Positions 26,232 to 35,450 of a stretch of 64,000 nucleotides of DNA are shown piece by piece. The notes beneath the pieces are model-generated. The model saw only the letters and a program-made list of their open reading frames with translations. It was not told the DNA's origin and searched no databases. This DNA is from JANQJA01 sp965267485 (GTDB lineage: Bacteria; Pseudomonadota; Gammaproteobacteria; Pseudomonadales; Azotimanducaceae): the NCBI GenBank assembly GCA_965267485.1, contig OZ254080.1, positions 4,154,001 through 4,218,000 on the forward strand. Reading direction: 5' to 3'. The stretch's first letter is position 1. Every line of letters begins with the position of its first letter. A program made the translations under genes and the position numbers.

Positions 26232-29200
26232 TTAAGACACCGCTGAAGCATCCGCCAGGCCGGCCACACCCCGACGATTTTCCACCAGCGAGTAAACGGC
26301 GGGCACGACGACGAGCGTAAGGAGCGTGGAGCTGATCATGCCGCCGATGACCGCCATGGCCAGGGGCCCATTGGTGTCCGCCCCCGGCCCGACCCCGATG
26401 GCGGCGGGCGTGAGTGCCAGGATCACAGTCAGCGACGTCATCAGCACCGGCCGTAGCCGCACCGGGCAAGCGCCCCGCAGCGCCTCGTCCACGGCGTGGC
26501 CCTGAGCGCGCATCTGGTTGGTCAGGTCCACGAGCAGAATGGAGTTCTTCGCCACAAGTCCGACCAGCAACACCATACCGATCATCGAATAGATATTCAG
26601 GCTCATACCCATGAGCCACAGTGCGATCAGGCCGCCGATCACGGCCAGCGGCTGAGCCAGCATCACGATGAGCGGTTGAATCAGCGAGTTGAACTGGCTC
26701 GCCAGCACCATGTACACGAGAATGATCGCCAAGCCGAATGCGAAGCTCATGTATTCCGCGGTCTTGGTGAACTCCCGCGCCTGACCCTGCAGTTTGATCT
26801 GATATCCCAGGGGGAGCAATTGCTCGGCGTGCGCATAAATCTCGTTCAACGCGTCGCCCAGGGGCACATCGGGCGTTATGTAGAAGTTTGCCGCGTACTG
26901 CAGATCCATCCGATTGACGACCGCAGGCCCGATCAGCGTGCGAATGTTCGCGACGGAATCCAGCCGCACCAGGTCCCCGTCCCGGGTCCGGAGCATGATA
27001 CGGGTCAAGTCGTTCGGCACGCGAAGCTGTCCCAGTGCAGCCTTCGCCCGCACGTCATACCGTTCCCCGTCTCCCGGGTCGTCGTTGTACTTCGCAATAT
27101 CCACTCCGCCGGCGAGGAGATTGACCGCCAGCGCCACATCGGCGGCGGCAATGCCGAGGTCGGCAGCCCGTGCGCGATCAATCTCGACCTGCAGTTGAGG
27201 CAGGTCGAGTTGCAGATCCATGTCCACTGAACCCATTTCGGGCGTACTCCGCAAGCGTGCATCGAGCTCCGCCGCCAGCTCCGCCACGCGCCCAAGCTCT
27301 GGCCCGGTCAGGGCGAACTGCAGCGGTTCGCCGCGCTGGCCACCCACCGGCGAAGGCTCGGCGATGAACGCCCGCATACCCGGAATGCGGTTGAGCTCGG
27401 CCTGCAGCTCCCGCGTCAGCTCGGCCTGGTGCCTGTCGCGGTCTGGACTCAGCGTCACATAAGCCACCCCGCGATTCACCTGACCGCTACCACCACTGCC
27501 GATGGCCGTGAAGTAGGTGGCCACCTCTTCGTGGTGATCGAGGACCTCTTCGAGCTGTCGCAGATAGCGGTCGCTCGTGTCGATGCTGCTGCCGAGCGGC
27601 GCACGGAAGCTGACGAGGAATCTGCCCTCGTCGCGCAGCGGCATGAACTCTTTGTCGACCAGGCTGAAGAGCACGCCGCTCACGGCAACCACCACCACCG
27701 TCAGGCCCACCACGGCCCACCGCGCACGCAGGGCCTGGTTCAGTAGCCTTACGTACAGGCGATCCATGCCGTGCAGAAATCCATCGAGCGCCCGATAGAT
27801 GCGCCCATGCCGTTGCTGGACGTGCAGATAGCGGGAACAGAGCATGGGCGTCAGCGTCAGCGACACGAACAACGAGATGAGGACCCCCACCGAAACCACC
27901 ACGGCGAATGATTGGAAGAAGCGTCCAACGATCCCTTCGATGAAGATGACGGGGGCGAAGATCGAGACCAGGGTCAGCGAGGCAGCCACGACCGCGAATA
28001 CCACCTGATCCGCACCTTGCTCGGCAGCGGTTACCGGGTCGGGGTCGATCTCTTCCCGGTGGCGAAAGATGTTCTCGAGCACCACGATGGCGTCGTCCAC
28101 GACCACTCCGATCAGCAGAAGCAGCCCCAGCAACGTCATCTGATTGAAGGTGTAGCCGAAGAAGTAGATCGCCGCCACGGTGCCGAGCAGCGAGACGGGA
28201 ATGGCCGTCGCAATGATCAGGGTCGAGCGGAAGCTGCGCAGGAACAGCAACACGATCAGTGCGGCGAAGATCGTGCCTTCCACCAGATGATTCTCCAGGG
28301 CCGCCACGATTTCACGAATCACATCGGCGTCACTCACCGCCACCGAGATTTCCAGTCCGGGCGGAAGCTGAGGCCTGATCTCCTCCTCCACACGGCGCTC
28401 AACCGCCTCGACAACCGCCACGGTGTTCGCATTGCTGATCTTGACAATGCCCATGCCGACAGTCGGCGTACCATTGAAGCGGGCGACCTGACGAAAGTCG
28501 GCGAGATCATCTTCGACATCGGCGATGTCGGCGAGCCGCACGGCCGCGCCGTCCTGATAACGCACGATCATGCCCTCGAGCGCCGAAGGACTGTGGAACT
28601 CCAGGTCGAGCTTGATCAGGTGCTCCTCCTGCTCGCTGACCAGGTAGCCGCCAGGCGCCTGGATGTGCTCGCGGGCGAACGCGTTTCTGAGGTCCTGTGC
28701 CGTCACGTCCAGTGCCGTCATGCGATCCAGATCGAGGTTGACGCGGATCGTGCGTTCACGACGGCCGCCTATTCGCACCTCTCCCACGCCGTCAATGGTC
28801 TCGAGACGCTTCTTGATGACGTTGCGGGCGTACTGGTTCAGCTGCTGAACGGTGCGATCGCCGGTGAGCGCCAGCCACATGACCGGCGCGGCGCCCACCT
28901 CGACCTTCGCGACGACCGGCGGTTCCGCATCCTCCGGCAGGTCACGCAATACCTGATTGACCTTCGCCTGGACTTCGTTGAATGCAACATCGATGTCCTT
29001 CTCCAGACTGAACTGGATGGTCACGTTCGACACGCCCGGCGATGAGCTCGAGGTGATGTAGTCAATGCCCGGCACGCTGTTGACGGAGGTCTCGATCAGG
29101 TTAGTGACACTGGCGTCGACGATATCCGGATTTGCACCCGGCAACGCCGTGCTCACCGAGACCACCGGAAAGTCGATCTGCGGGAAACGATCCACGCCGA

Positions 29201-29294
29201 TGCGGTCATAGGCGATGATGCCGAACAGGACGATCAGGGCGTTCAGCATGAACGCCAGCACGAATCGGTGGATCGAGGTCCTGGGGAGCGTCAC
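26232..29294 (-). CDS. RND efflux permease 2
   Basis: 1020 residues, full length for the family. N-terminal helix (FVLAFMLNALIVLFGIIAY), porter domain, and the relay aspartates GVVVDDAIVVLENIFRHRE at about 400, then GDAL... docking loops and a last helix TLLTLVVVPAVYSLV. Its ATG overlaps the adaptor stop by 4 bp. By eye its base composition is GC-richer than the catabolic genes on both sides, consistent with separate arrival. It pumps toxic or hydrophobic compounds out; the substrate is unknown. A matching outer-membrane channel gene is not in the window. Confidence 0.94.
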   Translation of the reverse strand: MTLPRTSIHRFVLAFMLNALIVLFGIIAYDRIGVDRFPQIDFPVVSVSTALPGANPDIVDASVTNLIETSVNSVPGIDYITSSSSPGVSNVTIQFSLEKDIDVAFNEVQAKVNQVLRDLPEDAEPPVVAKVEVGAAPVMWLALTGDRTVQQLNQYARNVIKKRLETIDGVGEVRIGGRRERTIRVNLDLDRMTALDVTAQDLRNAFAREHIQAPGGYLVSEQEEHLIKLDLEFHSPSALEGMIVRYQDGAAVRLADIADVEDDLADFRQVARFNGTPTVGMGIVKISNANTVAVVEAVERRVEEEIRPQLPPGLEISVAVSDADVIREIVAALENHLVEGTIFAALIVLLFLRSFRSTLIIATAIPVSLLGTVAAIYFFGYTFNQMTLLGLLLLIGVVVDDAIVVLENIFRHREEIDPDPVTAAEQGADQVVFAVVAASLTLVSIFAPVIFIEGIVGRFFQSFAVVVSVGVLISLFVSLTLTPMLCSRYLHVQQRHGRIYRALDGFLHGMDRLYVRLLNQALRARWAVVGLTVVVVAVSGVLFSLVDKEFMPLRDEGRFLVSFRAPLGSSIDTSDRYLRQLEEVLDHHEEVATYFTAIGSGGSGQVNRGVAYVTLSPDRDRHQAELTRELQAELNRIPGMRAFIAEPSPVGGQRGEPLQFALTGPELGRVAELAAELDARLRSTPEMGSVDMDLQLDLPQLQVEIDRARAADLGIAAADVALAVNLLAGGVDIAKYNDDPGDGERYDVRAKAALGQLRVPNDLTRIMLRTRDGDLVRLDSVANIRTLIGPAVVNRMDLQYAANFYITPDVPLGDALNEIYAHAEQLLPLGYQIKLQGQAREFTKTAEYMSFAFGLAIILVYMVLASQFNSLIQPLIVMLAQPLAVIGGLIALWLMGMSLNIYSMIGMVLLVGLVAKNSILLVDLTNQMRAQGHAVDEALRGACPVRLRPVLMTSLTVILALTPAAIGVGPGADTNGPLAMAVIGGMISSTLLTLVVVPAVYSLVENRRGVAGLADASAVS

Positions 29295-30376
29295 GCTGCG
29301 CTGCTCCGGACATTCACGGCGACACCCCCGGTAAGAAAGCCGGCCCCATCCTCAGCGACCGCTTCACCTGCGGATAGACCCTCACGTATCTCCACCCATC
29401 CATCTTTCGTCACGCCCGTCTTTACCGGCACCTCGACGGCGCGGCCGGAGTCGATGCGATACACCACGGCGCCGGTCGGCCGCAGCACAACGCTGGATTC
29501 CGGGACGACCACGCTCGCCGGCCGTTCCTCTACGACGACTTCGCCCACCACGGTACCCCCCACCCGCCAACCACCCGGATTCGCGAATTCCACGATCGCC
29601 TCCACCGACCGGCTCGACCTGCCGATCACGGGGCGCACCTCCACGACGCGACTCTCGACGGTCTGTTCCGCAGCGGATACGGTGCTGAGGTGCACCATCA
29701 TCCCCGGCCGGATGTCTCGGGAGACCACTTCCGGAAACGGCAGATAGGCGCGTAAGCGGTCCTGACGCACGATCTCGAACATCGGTTCCCCGACCGCGAC
29801 ATAGTCCCCTTCGGAGACCTGCCGGCGCTGGACGACGCCCTCGAACGGACTGCGTACGCGGGTTTCCACAAGGTTCCGGGATGCCTGCTTGACGGCGGCT
29901 TCGGCTTCCGACAGTTGCGCTGCCAGCGCTCGCTCCTGCGCCTCGGCCTCCTCGAGCGCGCTTTCGGAGGTGTTCTGTTCCGCTGCCAGACGGGTCAGCC
30001 GCGCCACCAGTCGACGCTGGTTCGCCAGCAGCACCTCTAGCCGTCGAACGGTCGCCTCCGCCGATTCAAGAACAAGACGTTGACGCTCGTTATCGATCTC
30101 GGCAAGCACCTGGCCGGCCCTCACGGGTTCCCCTTCTTCGGCCAGGGTCGCCGTGACGCGGCCGGAGGTTTCCGCGGAGACAGCGGCAAGCGCCTGAGCC
30201 TCCAGCCGCCCGAGCGTCCGTTCGACTACCCTGACCGGCCTCGCCTTGGCCGTTGCCGCGGTAATGGCCACGGTCCGTTCCGGTGCCGCCGCAGGCGTCG
30301 CATCGGATGACCCATCGCACCCGGCGAGCACCAAACAACATGCGCAGGCAATCAATACAGCAAACTCAGATTTCAA
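29291..30376 (-). CDS. RND periplasmic adaptor lipoprotein 2
   Basis: 361 residues. Lipoprotein signal with lipobox LVLAGC (cysteine at about 20), lipoyl half-motif around LGRLEAQALAAVSAETSGRV, a long coiled-coil hairpin (SAEATVRRLEVLLANQRRLVARL ... ALEEAEAQERALAAQLSEAEAA, written in part), the second lipoyl half RSPFEGVVQRRQVSEGDYV, and a C-terminal barrel. It links the permease to an outer-membrane channel. Overlaps both neighbours by 4 bp, so the three genes are one coupled operon. Confidence 0.93.
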   Translation of the reverse strand: MKSEFAVLIACACCLVLAGCDGSSDATPAAAPERTVAITAATAKARPVRVVERTLGRLEAQALAAVSAETSGRVTATLAEEGEPVRAGQVLAEIDNERQRLVLESAEATVRRLEVLLANQRRLVARLTRLAAEQNTSESALEEAEAQERALAAQLSEAEAAVKQASRNLVETRVRSPFEGVVQRRQVSEGDYVAVGEPMFEIVRQDRLRAYLPFPEVVSRDIRPGMMVHLSTVSAAEQTVESRVVEVRPVIGRSSRSVEAIVEFANPGGWRVGGTVVGEVVVEERPASVVVPESSVVLRPTGAVVYRIDSGRAVEVPVKTGVTKDGWVEIREGLSAGEAVAEDGAGFLTGGVAVNVRSSAA

Positions 30377-30957
30377 CTTACATCCTCTTCATCAATTAGC
30401 CCCGAGACAATGGTACGGCTCATACGCCGCACGAAATTCGCGCGATCGCTTCCCGGCGACCCCTCCAGATCATCGAGGGAGTTTCCCAACAGCAGATAGG
30501 CGAGGTTGGCGGATAGCATCAGCAACGCGACATCCCTGGTCCTGCTCACGGGCGTTCTCGCGGATGAAAGCGACGCCTCCAGCGCGCGTGCTATTCGCTG
30601 GTAGCTCTTGTTCAGCGCCACGCCAAGTGCGGCTCGCTCATCGGTGCCAAGGTCGGCTCGAAGAAGCTCCCGCACTACCAGCCGAGCGACATCCGCATTC
30701 CTCAGCAGGTACTCCAGGTGCACGGCCATGAGGGTTCGCAATCTACCGTCAGACTCCTGACGAACCGGCAAATCCTCCAACTCTCCGGCAAATTCCTCAT
30801 GCGCAGACTCGATGGCAGCCAGATACAAGTCCCACTTCGTTCGAAAATGATGAAAGACTCCCGCCTTGCTCACACCCGACGCCCGGGCGATCTGCTGAAT
30901 CGAAGTCGCTGCATAGCCTTGATTCGCAAATAGTTTCAGAGCGTTGGAAACAATCAA
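30373..30957 (-). CDS. TetR-family regulator of the RND operon
   Basis: About 194 residues. The helix-turn-helix is at the N-terminus (GYAATSIQQIARASGVSKAGVFHHFRTKWDLY). The ligand-binding helical domain follows. The exact start is unclear: TTG at 30957 lacks a good ribosome site and the frame stays open upstream. As first gene of the operon it probably represses itself and the pump. GACCGGTC at 31034-31041, about 80 bp upstream, is a perfect palindrome and a possible operator. Confidence 0.88.
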   Translation of the reverse strand: MIVSNALKLFANQGYAATSIQQIARASGVSKAGVFHHFRTKWDLYLAAIESAHEEFAGELEDLPVRQESDGRLRTLMAVHLEYLLRNADVARLVVRELLRADLGTDERAALGVALNKSYQRIARALEASLSSARTPVSRTRDVALLMLSANLAYLLLGNSLDDLEGSPGSDRANFVRRMSRTIVSGLIDEEDVS

Positions 30958-31129
30958 GCTGGCTGATGAACTGCTGATGAATTCAACCTCGAATTGGAAC
31001 TGTGAGGGCTTATGTACCGCAAGCTTACCAGACGACCGGTCAGCTCACAACGCGTAGCCTTTTCCAATATGAAATGAGTCGTGCGACACGAAGTCGCTTG
31101 AAGAAGTTGTTCCCCGGTAAGAAGGAGGG

Positions 31130-31240
31130 CCTGAATGTACCGGGGGCGTGACAAGCCCAGGTACGTCGTTTCCCCGGGCGGTGCGCCAACAAGGAACTTC
31201 TGCGACAACGAGGCTGCCAGCGGTTACCCGGGATTCAGGA
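31130..31240 (+). pseudogene. Baeyer-Villiger monooxygenase 3' remnant
   Basis: Matches the last codons of monooxygenase 1 (CDNEAASGYPGFRIS in one frame) but is frameshifted in two places. Indicates a second monooxygenase-P450 convergent pair existed here. Confidence 0.8.
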
Positions 31241-31387
31241 TAAGTTACCCGGTGCCTGTAACGTCAGGCCGCGAGGTCCAGGCGAACCTTCATATGCTTG
31301 ACGCCGCCGATGAATCCTGAACGAAGCCTCTCTTCATTGCCAAGAAGTTCCACATCCTTCAGGCGAGTCAAAAGACTCCTGAATACA
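31130..31387. repeat. direct repeat, right copy (monooxygenase 3' remnant plus P450 3' end)
   Basis: Partner of 25867-26126. The monooxygenase part has an extra G and an indel and has lost its stop (TAC instead of TAA), while the P450 part is the end of an intact gene. Confidence 0.88.
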
Positions 31388-32496
31388 GCTCTCAGTTCGT
31401 TGCGGGCGAGGTGAGCGCCAAGGCAGAGATGTTCACCAATGCCAAAGCCGAGATGCTGGTTGGGTTCCCGTGAGATGTCGAAGACATCCGGATTCTTGAA
31501 CACGCTGCTGTCCCTGTTTGCCGAGGGGTAAAACAAGGTCAGGTGCTCGCCTGCCTTGATATCAACACCGTGCAGGTTGACATCGGTGTTGGGTGTTCGG
31601 CAGAAGTGAACAACCGGGCTGGTCCAACGCACGATTTCTTCGACCATGGGATACAGATACTGATCGGGATTCTTGCGCGCCATGTCCAACTGCTCCGGAT
31701 GCCGGATGAGCGCAAGCATACCCCCGGTTGTTGCATTCCGTGTGGTCTCGTTGCCTGCGGCGATCAGGAGAAACAAATAAGACAGTAGTTCCAGGGGCGG
31801 CAGGTACTCACCGTCAATCTTGGCGGTAGCGAGAATCGTGGTGAGATCGTCCTGGGGTTTTTTGCGCCTGTCTTCGACAAAGTCAGTGCAGTAGGCGAAG
31901 ACTTCCGCAATTGCTTTCTGGGCGAGTTCCCGGCCCTTCAGTCCGTCTTCCCGCTGGAATTCCGGGTCGTTGGCACCAACGATTTCGTTGGTCCAGCGGA
32001 AGAACTGGTCCCTGTCCGCCTGCGGTAGTCCCATCAGTTCTGCGATGACTGCCAGGGGCAGGATGGCGGAAACCTCGGTGACGAAATCCATTTCTTTCTT
32101 GTCAGCCAGGTCGTCCAGTATCTGATCTGCAACCCGGTCGAGCCGATGTTGATCCTCATTGAGGCGGCGCTTGGTGAAATAGGCGCTCATCAGTTTTCGG
32201 TAGGTTCGGTGATCCGGTGGATCCATGTTCAGCAGGGTCCGGACTCTGGTGAGAATGTCTTCATCACTTTCGGGTTGCACCGACAGTAACGGTGCGTTGA
32301 GAAAAATATTGGGTTTTTTGGAAATACTGACAATATCGTCGTAACGGGTTACCGCGTAAAAAGGCACCAGCTTCGGATGTTGGCAGTAGGCGATCGGCGC
32401 GTTTTTTCTGAGTTCAGCCCAGTAAGCGTGCGGATATCCATTCTGCTGATAATAGTCGGGGTCGATGATTTCAATGGGGGCTTCGGGTCTGCTCAT
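31264..32496 (-). CDS. cytochrome P450 1 (CYP125/CYP142-like by layout)
   Basis: 410 residues. I-helix oxygen-binding AGNETTRNA near 245, K-helix EEIVRW near 285, and heme loop GFGIGEHLCLGAHLAR near 352 with the cysteine ligand. Soluble bacterial class, served by the ferredoxin encoded 24 bp upstream. Overall layout and length suit the CYP125/142 group that oxidises terminal methyls of sterol-like side chains; this sub-family call is tentative. The gene ends convergently against a monooxygenase remnant. Its last 125 bp exist as a diverged copy at 26003. Confidence 0.92.
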   Translation of the reverse strand: MSRPEAPIEIIDPDYYQQNGYPHAYWAELRKNAPIAYCQHPKLVPFYAVTRYDDIVSISKKPNIFLNAPLLSVQPESDEDILTRVRTLLNMDPPDHRTYRKLMSAYFTKRRLNEDQHRLDRVADQILDDLADKKEMDFVTEVSAILPLAVIAELMGLPQADRDQFFRWTNEIVGANDPEFQREDGLKGRELAQKAIAEVFAYCTDFVEDRRKKPQDDLTTILATAKIDGEYLPPLELLSYLFLLIAAGNETTRNATTGGMLALIRHPEQLDMARKNPDQYLYPMVEEIVRWTSPVVHFCRTPNTDVNLHGVDIKAGEHLTLFYPSANRDSSVFKNPDVFDISREPNQHLGFGIGEHLCLGAHLARNELRAVFRSLLTRLKDVELLGNEERLRSGFIGGVKHMKVRLDLAA

Positions 32497-32520
32497 TTTG
32501 ACGGATTCTCCAGGTTCAAT

Positions 32521-32712
32521 TCAGTCTTCGATGGTGATCGCCAGGCGGGGGCAGAGCTGGGCAGCGTCTTCTACTTTGGAACGAAGAGACTCATCAGGCT
32601 CTTCAATCAAAACAATCAGCTCGTCGTCGTCCGTCAGTCTGAAAACCTCAGGACATGCGCCCATGCAGTGCGCGTTGGCTTCGCAAAGATTGTAGTCAAC
32701 CGTGACTTTCAT
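32521..32712 (-). CDS. single-cluster ferredoxin for the P450
   Basis: 63 residues from ATG at 32712; ATG at 32724 is an alternative. Cysteines in NLCEANAHCMGACPEVF and AQLCPRLAI give the CxxxxxC...C pattern of [3Fe-4S]/[4Fe-4S] ferredoxins that feed P450s. It is the first gene of a two-gene leftward operon with the P450; no ferredoxin reductase is in the window. Confidence 0.92.
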   Translation of the reverse strand: MKVTVDYNLCEANAHCMGACPEVFRLTDDDELIVLIEEPDESLRSKVEDAAQLCPRLAITIED

Positions 32713-32763
32713 AGCAGTTACCATTCAAAGTTACAGGACTGAAATATACAAGCCGCCGTTTTG

Positions 32764-32777
32764 ATAAGCAACCTTAC
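32764..32777. promoter_or_regulatory. candidate operator, ATAAGCAACCTTAC
   Basis: Copy of the shared palindrome (its mirror reads GTAAGGTTGCTTAT), about 52 bp before the ferredoxin start, in the gap after the MarR gene. Confidence 0.4.
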
Positions 32778-32798
32778 AAAAAGATTGCATGCCGGGGT

Positions 32799-33275
32799 TC
32801 AATCGCGCTGGCTGCCGAGCAGATTTTGCAGATTTGCCCCGATGACACCGAGAACCTCGCGGGTGGTATTGAGATCGCTTTTGTTAATAGATGAGAGGCT
32901 TTCTCTGTACAGCGTATCTGCAATTTCCCGCATTTGGGGTAAACTTTTCTTCGCGTTTTTTGTGAGGAAAATGCGCCTGATTCGCTTGTCGGTCGGGTCA
33001 TCCGCGCGGGAAACGAGGTCTTTGGCTTCCATGCGGTCGATGAGTCCGCTCATAGCCATGCGACCGACCCCGATATATTCAGCGAGGTCTACCTGTGTGA
33101 TACCCGGGTAGCGGAAGACGCAGGCGATCACCCTCGCCTGGGGACGCGTCAGGCCAAGGGGTGCCATGAGAGTTGCGTAAGCATTGGTGAATGCACGTGC
33201 AACCTCATAGATGAGAAATCCCATCGCTTCGCTGTCCACATTTTCGGAAATGGGTACGACATTTCGCTCACTCAT
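32799..33275 (-). CDS. MarR-family transcriptional regulator
   Basis: About 158 residues from ATG at 33275 (AGGA upstream; ATG at 33332 is possible). Winged-helix core: LTRPQARVIACVFRYPGITQVDLAEYIGVGR, MAMSGLIDRMEAKDLVSRADDPTDKRIRRIFLT, listed in pieces. Dimeric MarR proteins bind 14-20 bp palindromes and release on small ligands. It is the only regulator inside the catabolic region apart from the pump TetR, so it is a candidate for the shared palindrome, though no copy of that motif is obvious before its own gene. Confidence 0.9.
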   Translation of the reverse strand: MSERNVVPISENVDSEAMGFLIYEVARAFTNAYATLMAPLGLTRPQARVIACVFRYPGITQVDLAEYIGVGRMAMSGLIDRMEAKDLVSRADDPTDKRIRRIFLTKNAKKSLPQMREIADTLYRESLSSINKSDLNTTREVLGVIGANLQNLLGSQRD

Positions 33276-33341
33276 AAATCCTGCTACCTGTGCGATTGTG
33301 CCTGCATTATACACCTGGCCCTCCTGGTTCACCCCGTTAAA

Positions 33342-34472
33342 TCACAGTGAATTCAGGTCTGGCAGCAGCCGGTTCATACGTTCCTGAGTTTCCAGGTACT
33401 CATTCACCAACTGACTGACGACGTCTTTTGCGCTCGCAACCTCATTCAAGCGGCCGACAATTTGACCGACCGGTACAAAGAGGAGTTCTCGCGATTGTTC
33501 CGGATACCGTCTCATCCTGGCCATGGCTCGGCCTACGGCCATCATCTGCATGGGCGCGTCCAGAGATTTTGGATTGTTACCTGCGCCCCAGGCCTCCGTC
33601 CATGCGTTTTTGAGCATCCTGACCGGTTTTCCGGTGACGCTCGCCGAGCGCACGGTGTCATTGGATTTCGCTTCCAGCAGCAGGTCCTTTTCTACTTCGC
33701 CGGTTGCTGCCTCGGCAACCGTCAGCCAGAGCGAGCCACACCAGACCCCCTGGGCACCGGTTGCGAGGGCGGCAAACATCTGGCGCCCGGAGCCAATCCC
33801 GCCGGCGGCAATCACCGGAACGTCTCCCGCCACATCAACGACTTCGGGCCAGAGCACCATGCTGCCAACTTCACCGGTATGACCACCACCTTCACCGCCC
33901 TGGGCGACGATAAAGTCCAGGCCGGCTTCAACATGTCGCCGAGCGTGACTCGGCGAACCACAGAGTGCGCCGACCATACGACCCGAATCCTGTATTTGTT
34001 TGATAACCCCCGCTGGTGGTGTGCCGAGGGCATTCGCGATCAGCCTGACCTTCTCGTGTCTCAGCGCAACATCGACCAACGGCGTTGAGGTCGCTTCTGT
34101 CATCAGTAACCGATCCTCGATTTCCTTGCCTTCCGGAAGTCGCGGTACGCCATGGGCATCCAGCAGTTCGTCCGCAAAATCACGGTGACCCCGGGGAATG
34201 GCGGCGCTGATCATCGCTTTCAGCTTCTCTTGGCTTTTTTCTTCCTGACCAACGTATTTGTTGGGAATAATGACATCAACACCGTAAGGTTTGTCACCGA
34301 TATGTTCGTCGATCCAGCTAAGTTCGATCTCAAGTTGTTCTGGTGAGAATCCGACCGCGCCGAGTACACCGATGCCGCCGGCACTGCTGACAGCGACGAC
34401 GACATCCCGGCAGTGAGTAAAGGCAAAAATCGGGAAATCGATGCCGAGTTTTATTGCGAGTTCGGTTTGCAT
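33342..34472 (-). CDS. nitronate monooxygenase / 2-nitropropane dioxygenase-like flavoprotein
   Basis: 376 residues, TIM-barrel FMN enzyme. Motifs: AVSSAGGIGVLGAVGFSPEQL, IVAQGGEGGGHTGEVGSM, VPVIAAGGIGSGRQMFAALATGAQGVWCGSLWL. Family members oxidise nitronates, but catabolic-island members often have other roles such as enoyl reduction. It overlaps the upstream CMD gene by one base (TAATG). Lies in the leftward operon 36545-33275. Confidence 0.9.
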   Translation of the reverse strand: MQTELAIKLGIDFPIFAFTHCRDVVVAVSSAGGIGVLGAVGFSPEQLEIELSWIDEHIGDKPYGVDVIIPNKYVGQEEKSQEKLKAMISAAIPRGHRDFADELLDAHGVPRLPEGKEIEDRLLMTEATSTPLVDVALRHEKVRLIANALGTPPAGVIKQIQDSGRMVGALCGSPSHARRHVEAGLDFIVAQGGEGGGHTGEVGSMVLWPEVVDVAGDVPVIAAGGIGSGRQMFAALATGAQGVWCGSLWLTVAEAATGEVEKDLLLEAKSNDTVRSASVTGKPVRMLKNAWTEAWGAGNNPKSLDAPMQMMAVGRAMARMRRYPEQSRELLFVPVGQIVGRLNEVASAKDVVSQLVNEYLETQERMNRLLPDLNSL

Positions 34473-34825
34473 TATTGACTCCCTGCGTCGAAAACTTCCT
34501 TGGCGATGGCCATGCCCTCGACGGCGACGGGAAATCCGCCATAGATAGCCATGTGCATGATGATCTCGCAGATTTCCTCGCGGGAAAGACCATTGTCCAG
34601 GGCTCGGCCAATATGAATTCTGAGTTCGTTGGGTCTGTGCAGTGCACAGAGTGCCGCCACCGTGATCAGGCTGCGGTCACGTTCAGGTAACCCGGGGCGC
34701 GACCATACGCCTTCGGGCAGAACGGTATCGATAATGAATTCACCCCAGTCGTCCCGAATTTCTTCCGGTGTGGCGAGTTGTCCGGTGATGGCACGCGCCA
34801 GTTTGAGTTTTTCTTCCTGGTTCAT
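34472..34825 (-). CDS. carboxymuconolactone decarboxylase family protein
   Basis: 117 residues from ATG at 34825. The central helices WSRPGLPERDRSLITVAALCALHRPNELRIHIGRALDNG and EEICEIIMHMAIYGGFPVAV (given in pieces by family convention) fit 4-carboxymuconolactone decarboxylase homologues. An upstream longer frame from 34948 would include unrelated sequence. It precedes and is coupled to the nitronate monooxygenase gene. Exact reaction unknown. Confidence 0.9.
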   Translation of the reverse strand: MNQEEKLKLARAITGQLATPEEIRDDWGEFIIDTVLPEGVWSRPGLPERDRSLITVAALCALHRPNELRIHIGRALDNGLSREEICEIIMHMAIYGGFPVAVEGMAIAKEVFDAGSQ

Positions 34826-34884
34826 TGATTTCTCTTGCCTCGTAATTTTTAGTGATGGCTTATCGTGTGAACTGGACCCGGCGG

Positions 34885-34974
34885 TTATTGCCCGACTATG
34901 ATGGCGTTTTCGGGGTAGCCTGAGTAGCAACGGTCGTGTCCTGCACATTTTGCTTCGTCGATTTTTACCTTCAT
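34885..34974 (-). pseudogene. ferredoxin N-terminal remnant
   Basis: ATG at 34974 with GAGGA upstream opens 29 codons: MKVKIDEAKCAGHDRCYSGY then PENAIIVGQ. The start matches P450-type ferredoxins, but only two cysteines remain, the third is tyrosine, and the last cluster cysteine and C-terminus are gone. Likely a relic of a second P450 redox partner. Confidence 0.6.
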
Positions 34975-34990
34975 GGAACGAGTCCTCGTG

Positions 34991-35422
34991 TCATCTGGGA
35001 TCGCGAATTGTCACTGTGCCCTGGGCAACTGCTGCCGTGCGATCTTCATTGAAGATGTCAATTCTGACGACCGCCTGGGTGCGGCTGAGGTTGACGATTT
35101 CTGCTCTCGCGTCGACAGTACCCTTGGATACAGGTGCCGTCAGATTGATCTTGAATTCCGTGGTCGCAGCCCACTGACCTTTCTTCATCGCAGGGTAGCA
35201 GACGCATCCGAGCATATGGTCGCAGAAGGCCGACAGCACGCCGCCATGCATATTGCCGAATGGCGTCAGGAGTTCTTGCCTGACCTCCAGTCGCCCAGTC
35301 ATGACACCCGGTTCGGCGTTAATGATACTGATACCGAGGAAATCGTGCAGTCCTCCGGCGCCACCTTTGCTGTTAATAAATCCTTCCGCGATTTTCTGGT
35401 CAAAAGGTATGTTCGAACTCAT
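34991..35422 (-). CDS. PaaI-type hotdog thioesterase
   Basis: 143 residues. LLTPFGNMHGGVLSAFCDHMLGCVCY carries the HGG motif and active helix; TEFKINLTAPVSKGTVDARAEIVNLSRTQAVVRIDIF (partly) gives the second strand pair. Probably hydrolyses a pathway acyl-CoA. Third intact member of this family in the window. It follows the alcohol dehydrogenase gene by 28 bp in the same leftward operon. Confidence 0.88.
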   Translation of the reverse strand: MSSNIPFDQKIAEGFINSKGGAGGLHDFLGISIINAEPGVMTGRLEVRQELLTPFGNMHGGVLSAFCDHMLGCVCYPAMKKGQWAATTEFKINLTAPVSKGTVDARAEIVNLSRTQAVVRIDIFNEDRTAAVAQGTVTIRDPR

Positions 35423-35450
35423 AATTCACCTGTTTTGTAAAATGTTTGAT

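Noticed and set aside
27912..29045. A 377-codon plus-strand frame
   Set aside because: Mirror of the RND permease coding strand, rich in His/Asp/Arg as expected for a shadow frame.
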